Of a DNA stretch of 64,000 nucleotides, positions 56,516 through 64,000 are shown one piece after another. This DNA is from Hygrophila difformis (lineage: Eukaryota; Streptophyta; Magnoliopsida; Lamiales; Acanthaceae), in the NCBI GenBank assembly GCA_030278955.1, contig JAOANR010000009.1, positions 41,440,945-41,504,944 on the forward strand, given 5' to 3'. Both the position numbers and the translations under genes were made by a program. Position 1 is the first letter of the stretch, and the number at the start of each line of letters is the position of its first letter. The notes under the pieces were generated by a model. The model made no database searches. It saw only the letters and a program-made list of their open reading frames with translations, and was not told the DNA's origin.

Positions 56516-57494
56516 TCTTTTCTCCTGATTCTCCTATAATTGTTGGAAAATCGTTATTTTCACAGCAAAGAGGAGTTCTTTTTATTTTACCTCTTAGTCT
56601 CTTGATGTTCTTTTGGGCTGCTGCCTGTTGACACCATTCTCTGAGTTTATCCTTTAAGAAAGACATTCTTCGAGCTATTGAGTCCACTGTACCAGAGGGT
56701 ACTGTGTACGATTAGATCAACATTTCTCTCCATGGGCTGCAGATCTTTGCAAAGAACATGGGACATGCTACTTCAGCTGTTATTTCACTCCGAAAATAGT
56801 ATTTACGAAACCAGTAGATGTATTCGTCTACTGCGCAAATACTTCTTAACTCCATACCCAATAATGCTTGGGTATAGACCTTGATTTTTTCGGTTCTCTG
56901 TTCTTCAAAATACCCATCTCCTACAAAATGGGTTTTGAATAAGAGGCCAAATCTTTCACAGATTGTGCTTTTGGATTCCCCCTCGAGTATTTGCTCTTAT
57001 AAAGCAGTCGTGAAGTTTTTCCAGCCCAGCTTTGCCGATCCTTCGAGACTCAGCTCTATTAATCTGACAAAGTTTTCTTTATCGAGTTCCAGGGTGGTTG
57101 CTGCAATCTTCATTGAAGCTACCCATTCATCGATCAGATCTTCGATGTTTCGAAAGTCGATAACGTCGAGGTTTAGTGTTATGCCATATGGATTTAATGG
57201 TTGTAACATCGTCTTGGCCCACGGTGTGGATTCTGGTGCTCTACTTGGGTTCCGTCCTGGGTTTTGTCTTGCATTGAGATGCACCTCAGGATACCTGTTC
57301 ATGTAGAAGTCTGTACTTTCTCTCATTGGGACATCAGGCGGTCCATCGTGGGTCACGTTGGATCCTGATCCTTCCGTATAACCCAATTGAAGAACTTCAT
57401 TGGGTTTTACATTAACCAGATCCCTAATCCCAAGTTGGGAAAATGATTCTGCTAATTCTTGTAGATCTGATAGATCTGCCCTGGAAACACTCAT
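56516..57494 (-). pseudogene. coat-protein N-terminal two-thirds of P3
   Basis: From ATG 57494 the frame is open for 165 codons to a TAA at 56997-56999, has another TAA at 56712-56714, and at about 56516 is fused in frame to movement-protein sequence. The basic region and zinc knuckle are deleted. The breakpoints share short AGGAAAG/AGGAGAAAG-like sequence, which suggests microhomology. Confidence 0.82.
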
Positions 57495-57874
57495 TCGACT
57501 GTTTTCAGGAGATCGATCATAAGCTCTTCTTGTGATTTCTGCTTTGGAACCATAGTTGCTTTACCCTTTTGATGTAAAGCTTGTACTGGTCCGAATGCAT
57601 CTCTAATATTGGCTTGGTTATTCTTGGAAGATCCAGGAATATCCTTCTGCCTTTTCTTGATATCCGAAATGTCAAATTTCAGATTCAAAATTTCTTTCTT
57701 TAGGTCTTGAAATACTTTCAAGATCTCATCTGTTGTCTGATTCAAGTTATCTATTTTCCCAGGTATAACTAATACCCGGTTACCAAAATCTTGAATCGTC
57801 TTTTGGATTTCTCTTAAGTCTTTTGATAACTTAGAGCTATCCGGATCAATTTCTTTCCAGTCCGTTCCTCTCAT
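57491..57874 (-). CDS. small coiled-coil, virion-associated-like protein (P3)
   Basis: 127 residues and intact, closely similar to 46713-47093, with the same ATGA overlap to the coat-protein start. Confidence 0.65.
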   Translation of the reverse strand: MRGTDWKEIDPDSSKLSKDLREIQKTIQDFGNRVLVIPGKIDNLNQTTDEILKVFQDLKKEILNLKFDISDIKKRQKDIPGSSKNNQANIRDAFGPVQALHQKGKATMVPKQKSQEELMIDLLKTVE

Positions 57875-58003
57875 TTTTAGGAAAGAAACCGATGTTGATA
57901 ATATCTTGTCCCATGGACAAGTTCAAGAAATTCCTTTGGAATTTTCTATTTTTTATTTCCAAAATTTGGAAATAACTCGTGAGTTTCAAATTATTTGAAT
58001 CCA

Positions 58004-58117
58004 TTAAATAATTAAATCTTCTCCATTAAGAAATAAAATATTATAAATAATATAATTAATATGTTCTTCAATAAAACCTAGTCTCTGATACCAATTTTCA
58101 AGCGCATTAGGAGTCAT
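58004..58117 (-). CDS. 37-codon ORF spanning the primer-binding site (P3)
   Basis: Same length and frame as in P1 and P2. The first seven codons vary most. Confidence 0.5.
   Translation of the reverse strand: MTPNALENWYQRLGFIEEHINYIIYNILFLNGEDLII
58082..58093 (-). other. tRNA-Met primer-binding site (P3)
   Basis: On the minus strand TGGTATCAGAGA, matching the primer site except at the last bases. It lies about 145 bp from the element end. Confidence 0.8.
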
Positions 58118-58136
58118 ATGCATAATGAAAAATTTT

Positions 58137-58236
58137 ACAAAACCGTGTTTGTTATGGCCTATTTTCATAATTGTAACTTGTTATGGCCTAAAAGCGGAAT
58201 AGTCTCCTTGTTATGACCCTTTTTAACATTTAACCC
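58137..58236. repeat. terminal inverted repeat of P3 (element 5' end)
   Basis: Partner of 51652-51750. Units GTCATAACAAG, GGCCATAACAAG and GGCCATAACAAA recur at about 30-bp steps on the minus strand. Confidence 0.82.
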
Positions 58237-58237
58237 T

Positions 58238-58377
58238 TCTAAAAAATAAGCTTGAATCAAAAATTGAAAAAGCTCGTATTTTCAGATGGCAAGCTGAATG
58301 TCAATATTATACTTATGATATTGATGTTATAAAATCTCATGAAAATGTTCTTGCAGATTTCTTGACGAGAGATGGAT
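58238..58377 (+). pseudogene. C-terminal tail of the outer copy's polymerase (P4)
   Basis: Continuation of 49736-51642 after the nested insertion. A deletion of roughly 30 bp at about 58374 removes the normal stop and the start of the next ORF. Confidence 0.78.
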
Positions 58378-59615
58378 TCAGGCACCTCAGAGAAAATCTA
58401 GAGGAGCTATCAAAACATTTTAGACAGCTCGAGATCAATGCAAGAGCAGATGATGTGGACATGGTCCGCAACAATATACGAGCCTCCCATATAGCAATGA
58501 CAGCACTATGGGAAACAATATTATAGCCAATTAGGAAAGCCTCAGCTTCCCTGGTAAACAAAGAGAAATATGCCCAAAAAGCTAAAGTGGTCATATATGA
58601 AGAAGCAGATTCAAGCACTGCTTCAAAGGAACCATTGTCGGATACCGACAAAAATGTTGAGCAAGAGAAAAGTCAAATTTCCGAAAGTTCAAGTCAACCA
58701 GCTGCCTCTGGGGTAAAAGAGGAAGAAATTAACCTTAGGCCATTGACATGCACCTCTAAGGTTAATTCAGATGAGAAGGTCCTATCTACTGCCTGGCTGG
58801 ACTACCAAGGAAAATGGGAACAACTGGTTTCCAAAAGGGGAATTAACCCCAGCAAAATAGTAATCGAGACATCCAGGAGATACAACAGGGTATGGATGCT
58901 CGAAGGATCGAAACCAGAAGAGGTTTGAAAGTGGTATGACTTTGGAGCATTAGCATCTGTTCACACTACATCACCAGGGTTTCCGGAAATCGAAAAACTT
59001 CCGCGATGGATAAGTAGCGCGGTGCACGAATCATGGCAGAACAACCCGCACCTGCAAAGAGGAAATATTCTGGAGCTTAAGTTCATTTCAGCGGCACCAG
59101 AAATAGTCGGGAAAGGTTCTTATCCGGTCTTTCAATTTATTAAATTACAGAGACCTGATATGATTGCCTTCAACAGAGTTAAGTCTATGGATGAGAAGGC
59201 ACCATTGGTATCTTCAATCAGCGAGGATGAAATCTCCACCCGACGAGCATGGGGATTCTGGGTCTGTCTCACCGAGATGGAAAATGTTAAATATCCATTG
59301 AAAATATTCTCAAACAATTTAAATGGATCGTTCCTGGTTAATTCCTTAACAGGGAAAAGCACAGAGTTTGCGGAAACCTCCTTTGAAAAGAAGAGGTTAC
59401 TCATCTGGAAAAACAAGTTGCCAGCAACCGAGTCTACCAGAAAGAAGGTATGCAACATGATGCATGTTGGCCAATGGGATAACCACATATGCCCATATTG
59501 TGCAGAACAGGAGAAACCTCTATTCGGTACAAAGATCCGGGTAACCCAGAAAAAATCCGGACCCGAACAGGACAAAGGGAAGAAACGTCCAAAAAACTTT
59601 CACAAGCCAAAGTAA
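58374..59615 (+). pseudogene. transactivator/viroplasmin-like ORF of the outer copy (P4)
   Basis: Collinear with 53931-52638. The start is lost by deletion, and stops occur at 58524-58526 (TAG) and 58926-58928 (TGA). The last 197 codons (59022-59615) are open and include the CX3H...CX2C site and basic tail. The ABCG-independent minus-strand frames here are shadows. Confidence 0.72.
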
Positions 59616-59807
59616 GATTAGCTGGATGTAAAAGAAAGAGAGGTGTCGGCAACACTCATAATTAAAAGCCGACAAAGAAGGGCAGAGTAGCTGGCAGAAA
59701 GTGGCCGACAAGAGAAGGTGGAGAGTTGACAAAAAGCCACCTAACGCAATAATTCCAAAAGTTCAATAATGTAGCCGGTGGAAATTAAGGCCAATTGACA
59801 AACGCAG

Positions 59808-59872
59808 TGACGTCACAAGGATTTAGAGGAAGATTGGAATCCGGGATTGAAGTTCGCGGGCGCCTATAAATA
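59808..59872 (+). promoter_or_regulatory. pregenomic RNA promoter of the outer copy (P4)
   Basis: TGACGTCA at 59808-59815 and TATAAATA at 59865-59872. Transcription would run out through the element's 3' end and into the flank at 60603. Confidence 0.7.
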
Positions 59873-60474
59873 AAGGAGTTTGAAGCAGATGGAAGGCATC
59901 GAAAAATCCTCCCAACTCTTCAAAACATTTGTAATATTTCCTTTCTGCAAATTTTCCTTTCTGTGTCTGTAATAGTATGGGGAGCATCCCCAAGAGTCTT
60001 GCTTCCTCCATGAGGAGCTAAGTGTTTGTCTTCTCCATTAGGAGAAATTATGTTTAAATAATATTTTTAATATTTCTTCAGTAATATCCAGGCTTCATAT
60101 ATCTATAATCTTTCAAAATTAGAATTAAACTCTTTTGCCCCAAACCTCGCTACGTCCTAAGGTAGGAAACGAAATAGGACTGTGCTGACTGTTGCTGAAG
60201 GAGCCCAGAGCTGGTGAACCATTGGTTGCGGTCGTGTGGTTGGAAGGAGTCCGTAAAATCCCAGAGTTCGGAAGACCCGGTAACAAGGCGGTCAAACCCG
60301 AGGTATGAGGTTTTTGTTTAATTTTTTCTTACGGAAGCATGTTGGGCATTTGTTTGATGTATGGATTAATAAAAATCACTATTTAAAGTTTTGGGGCTAA
60401 AATGAAATAGTTTGAAAGGTTGGTGGTCAATTTAATATAAAAGAGAGTCAAGTGGAGATTATTTTATACAAAAA
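59873..60474 (+). other. pregenomic leader region of the outer copy
   Basis: Non-coding. Shares GC-richer blocks (about 60140-60300) with P3. The start of transcription would be near 59895-59905 by analogy. Confidence 0.55.
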
Positions 60475-60591
60475 TGACTAAATTGGACATTAAGACAAAA
60501 GGTAGAGGACTAATTAATTGGGTATAAAAATAGATAAAGGACTGATTTGGCAAAAAGAGGAAAGAAAAAGGACCAATTGAGCATTTATTCC
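60475..60591. repeat. right terminal inverted repeat of the outer viral element
   Basis: Imperfect inverted copy of 46215-46330 with GGACTGATTTGGC and GGACCAATTGAGC units. It ends TTTATTCC. Confidence 0.75.
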
Positions 60592-60602
60592 TAAATTCAT
60601 AG
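60592..60602. repeat. target-site duplication, right copy, outer viral element
   Basis: TAAATTCATAG, as at 46204-46214. Confidence 0.75.
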
Positions 60603-61182
60603 ATACCTCAAAGAACAATTCAGCAAGCGTACGTATTACATTTCAATGACATAACAAAGATGGATTCATGGACATAGTTTAACGAATTCCATTTACAGCT
60701 TCACAAAGTGTTTTTGGGGCCATTTTAGTGAACATTTTAGCTACAAGTTATATTCACTATTTGTATTTCAGATCTACAAAAAGAATTCGGTGATGCCGAA
60801 ATCAGCAACAATATATACTCAAAAATTGATTTAGTAACAGGGTAACACTCATCAAGAGAACTTTTTTAGTCACAGCAATAATTAAATCAGAAAAAGTAGA
60901 CAAGCACATTCAAGCGATCCAACTATGCACATTTCAGTGGCATATATATATTGTGTGCATGTTAGCGACTAAGGAATATCTTTCCAGCGACTAATTTGTG
61001 TTCTTTCAGCGAGATTGTTTAATTCTTCCCAAAGACAAGTTACCGTTTTTTCCAGTGACATGTTATGTTCAACCATATTATTTCGTAATGAATTGCTTTT
61101 AAATGGTGAATTTAGTGTAGTAACAACGAAGAGACACTTTTATAATCCTTGATCGACAAGGCACTAGTTACAAAAGAGACAT
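60603..61182. other. intergenic sequence, nothing recognised
   Basis: AT-rich. The short motif TTTCAGCGA or TCCAGCGAC recurs three times (60980-61060) and once more at about 62839, on the far side of the retroposed insert. Confidence 0.35.
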
Positions 61183-61192
61183 AATGGTTTTG

Positions 61193-62824
61193 GTACTAAC
61201 ATATCCCCCCCTTTTTTTTCTTTATTTGGTGTTTGCAGGCTGTGGCAGTTTGTTTGTGACCCTCAAAAGTGGAGGAAGGTGGTGTTGAAGATGGTGCCAT
61301 ACGAAATTACTTAGAGTGCGAGTGAGGCATGGCGTGAATCTGATTAGTTTAATGATGCTTGATGAGAAGAACTACAAAGCGAACCTCTGTATACTTCAAT
61401 CATCTGTGGTGTAACACTGGACAGGATGGATGCTCTTGCCCCAAATTTACACCATACACTGCCAAGTGAACCGGTGAGACCTGAAGACTAAGTTCTTTTA
61501 ATACGTGCAAGTGTAGTGTTTGCCTTGTTTCTCCTATGAAATGTCTAGACAGCCAAATCGAACTTACTAACGACTCATGCCAATGTATCGGACACATCGA
61601 GGGCAATTAGGATGCTGTCGCTAGGATGAAGTTTCCCCACAATTTTTGCCTACTTCCCTTTCCCCTCTTCTAAGCCTTGATCTGGAATATAGCGATTAAT
61701 CCCTTTTCATTACCTTCCCCCCAGCACTGGAAGTTATTGGACCACAGTCGGATTCTTTAGGAGTCCCGGTAGCCTGGTTGACTGGTTTTAGGGGAGGTTT
61801 TTTGCTGATTCGTGGAGGCTGAGTGATGCTCTATAACTGAAGAGGTTGATCGGATAGTTAGTAATTCTCTTCATAAGGGATTTGGATAAACTGTGGGGGT
61901 GTGAATGATATGATAGAGGGCATTAGATTGGGGAGATATTTGCGTCGAAAAAGAAAATGTTGATATAATTGCATTATTAGAAAAAAAAAAAAAAAACAAG
62001 AGATGAGAAAAAAAAAAAAAAAAAGGAATGAAGAAAAAAAAGTAGAAAAAAGAAAGAGAAAAATATATTATTCTATGAAGATGTATCATTATTGGTTTCA
62101 GTCTAATATGTATTGTGAAGGATGGGATCATAGTTGAGGGGGTTAAGAGATTGGTGGGTTTCACTTGGATCGGTTGTTGCTGTGGTTATCTCCAGTCAAA
62201 ATACATCAGTGTACATCTCAATCCTAGTCCCTTCTTTTGATTTTATTTTGATTCTCATTCTTTTGTCCCTGGCCGAACATTCTATATTTTGTCTCTTGGT
62301 GATGATCTCACCATCCTAGTTCTGTCCCTCTTAATTGCCTCGATACACTGGCTATGAGACTATGGTAGGGGAGACGCGATTGTTGAAACATTTTCAGAGG
62401 TAGTTCAAGGTGTCATATTACATGAGGGATACAATTGCCAATCCTTTTCTGGGAAGTGATTGAGGATGGGGATGTCAAGGACACGCTTCAGCGGGGATAG
62501 AGAAATGGCTCCCTGTCGAATACCGTGGGAGGACGTGACGAGGTGTTGAAAGATTATCCTGGTCAGTCTACCGCCGTCGGATCTGAATGCAATTCTTTGG
62601 ATACGCTAAGGAGCAAAAGGAATGGATTTATTGACAAAGGAATCTTGTGTGTGGATGTAATAATATTACTGTACTTTATGCGTAGAGTTGCGAATTGTCT
62701 TGTATGGGTGTAGTCACAGGGATTGTGGACACCTCTAAGAGGAGGGTCAAAATAGTGTTCTTTGTAGTTTGGTGCTGTCCGGTTTATGTGGAAAGACTAT
62801 AATACTTTACTTCTAAAAAAAAAA
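61193..62824 (+). mobile_element. retroposed sequence, probably a degenerate 5'-truncated LINE
   Basis: Ends in an A-run (62815-62824) and is flanked by ATGGTTTTG (61184-61192 and 62825-62833). A frame ending at 62713 closes with RRVANCLV, resembling the end of an L1 RNase H. The rest is too decayed to read. A-rich low-complexity tracts lie at 61980-62060. Confidence 0.5.
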
Positions 62825-62872
62825 ATGGTTTTGAACCTTTCAGCGACAAAGTTTGGTCTTGCACAGCAACAT

Positions 62873-64000
62873 TGTAACACCCCATTTTTGGCGCAGGGAA
62901 AAGAATAGTGTTACTTTAGATGTTTCCGGCTCGGAAGTGGACGATGATGTAACGCCTCGAAAGTTTATGTAAGGAATTATAACGAATCAAAATGACCTAG
63001 GGATGACTAGGGTTTAATGAAAAATCATGTAGACGATGTGTATTCCTAATATTAGTCGAACCAACGTGTGATTCAAAGATGAAAAAGAGGCGTCTGGAAT
63101 GGAGACCAATGTGTCCCCTGCCCCACTCAAGGCCAACGTATCCCCTCAGATCACAATGGGAATCGTTTAGGGTGTGGGGAAGGAGATTTTAATGTATGGA
63201 AGTGCTCCAGTGCAACACCAGCGTGAGGGCGTGGTGGCACACATCACATCACTGGTCAACCGTTGTATTGAAACCTTGTTTATTAGTTGATTCTTCCTTG
63301 AGATCGCCAATGTAGAGCCAACGTGCAACCCCTAGCTAGCTAGGGATCTTATTATTCGCCTTCAAGATTTCAAGGCCTTTGTTTGTTTGTATAAGCTCAT
63401 TCCAATAAGTAAGTGAATCTTACTCCCACTTTTTCCATCATCCAAGTATGCTACTGCTAGCATGATCTAGAGTTTCTAAATCTCTATTTTGAGTGCTCTG
63501 TTAATTGGCAAATCAACATAATAAGCTGTATGAGCTCTGTGCCACGGAGTGTTGGTGATTATTCTAAAAGTGAGTTTAAATGAGGCTTATCCATTTACTC
63601 CTTTAAATGTGTTTATATTAACGATGGCGAAATTTGCATTTAAAACCTGATGCTAACAAGGGGTAGAGTACTACTATTATGTATAAACGGACGCCTGTTA
63701 CCTTGTTAGAAAGTAATCGAATCGGATGGGAAATTACCTGACACAGATTGATCATATTTTGGCGAGTGATGATATTGTGTTGATATGTCACTAATAAATC
63801 CCCTCCCCTCCCCTTGAATGAATATGTGATTTAGATTTAATGGATATCTTATCTCTTCAGTAAATTAAAGCCAACGTGATATATTCTTATGATTTGTAAA
63901 AGGTTGAACAACGTGTTCCAATGATCTCATGTTTTAAAACAAACTGAAGGGAGAGCCAACGACTGCGTGTCCTTCCATGAGGATATAATATACGTACAAT
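62873..64000 (+). mobile_element. possible start of another LTR element
   Basis: TGTAACACCCCATTTTTGG is a common start of plant LTRs. A short motif CCAACGT recurs five times in the next kilobase. No LTR end, primer site or ORF is visible before the window stops. Confidence 0.3.

Larger units (their letters stand above)
51652..58236 (-). mobile_element. nested TIR-bounded endogenous caulimovirid element (P3)
   Basis: A 6585-bp insertion in reverse orientation within the RNase H region of the outer copy. The ends GAGTTAATAGTTAA and, from the right, GGGTTAAATGTTAA open inverted repeats of about 100 bp, roughly 75-80% identical by eye. Each contains GGCCATAACAAG units about 30 bp apart. The 9-bp target duplication TTCTAAAAA is perfect. 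On the minus strand the order is primer site, short ORF, coiled-coil ORF, coat protein, movement protein, protease-RT-RNase H, transactivator-like protein, promoter. About 1.1 kb joining the coat and movement regions is deleted. The polymerase ORF is intact. Confidence 0.88.
46215..60591 (+). mobile_element. TIR-bounded endogenous caulimovirid element (outer copy, P2 plus P4)
   Basis: The viral sequence is collinear from 46215 to 51651 and from 58238 to 60591. The gap is a later nested insertion. The ends are inverted copies: GGAATAAAGGCC at the left and, from the right, GGAATAAATGCTC, continuing imperfectly for well over 100 bp through repeated CCAAAATAGTCCTTTAT-like units. The flanks carry the identical 11-bp string TAAATTCATAG (46204-46214 and 60592-60602). 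Gene order is primer site, short ORF, coiled-coil ORF, coat protein, movement protein, protease-RT-RNase H, transactivator-like protein, promoter. That order, with the coat protein before the movement protein, is the one I associate with cavemo/solendovirus-like members. The copy has several stops and frameshifts. Confidence 0.85.

Noticed and set aside
46204..60602. Outer and nested viral copies as one inverted duplication
   Set aside because: The 9-bp duplication, the different terminal repeats and many private mutations show separate insertions.
61400..62319. Short ORFs on both strands in the retroposed segment
   Set aside because: Decayed sequence with A-rich tracts; no conserved domain beyond the weak RNase H end.

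Overview
This is a repeat-dense stretch of a flowering-plant nuclear genome, probably a eudicot; the species cannot be told from the sequence. The evidence is an intronless plant ABCG half-transporter gene, an intron-containing plant RRM gene, plant-type LTR retrotransposons, Stowaway, hAT, Harbinger and Mutator-like elements, and endogenous caulimovirid (plant pararetrovirus) copies. Only two host protein genes are well supported: the ABCG transporter (27277-29322, minus) and an EDM3/AIPP1-like RRM protein (44707-45641, plus). I saw no rRNA, tRNA or CRISPR features.

Layout. 1-22668 is a tandem array of a short copia-type element (LTR about 968 bp, internal about 441 bp, period 1409 bp, minus strand). 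Its leftmost visible LTR is split by a 16.8-kb LTR retrotransposon (201-16959, minus) with 4.3-kb LTRs, a 5-bp target duplication and one long ORF but no recognisable pol. 22669-27027 is nested DNA transposons, including a four-level nest, plus a LINE remnant. The ABCG gene follows. 29693-33093 is a truncated pararetrovirus copy (P1). It is cut by a solo, 3'-truncated LTR (33094 to about 40205) related to the 4.3-kb LTRs, which itself holds a LINE, a Mutator-like element and a large internal duplication. 40206-43491 is MITEs and a hAT element. The RRM gene is at 44707-45641.

The most unusual object is at 46215-60591: a caulimovirid-type genome (tRNA-Met primer site, small coiled-coil ORF, coat protein with zinc knuckle, movement protein, protease-RT-RNase H, transactivator-like protein, pregenomic promoter). 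It is bounded by long imperfect terminal inverted repeats and an 11-bp (9-11) direct target duplication. Inside its RNase H region sits a second copy in the opposite orientation (51652-58236), with its own unrelated pair of about 100-bp terminal inverted repeats and a perfect 9-bp target duplication. Caulimovirids encode no integrase, and their endogenous copies are generally described without such ends. The inverted repeats lie where the pregenomic RNA leader hairpin would be in a circular genome, so they may be hairpin arms opened at the apex, or real transposon ends.

A second recurrent theme is arrays of about 62-bp cassettes built from four half-sites in two-fold symmetry. They sit on both sides of the LTR promoter in the 4.3-kb LTRs. 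The related LTR at 33-40 kb has cassettes of the same design at equivalent places, made from a completely different half-site.

All calls were made by reading the sequence; identities and boundaries were judged by eye. Viral copies are described as they stand, with their breaks.
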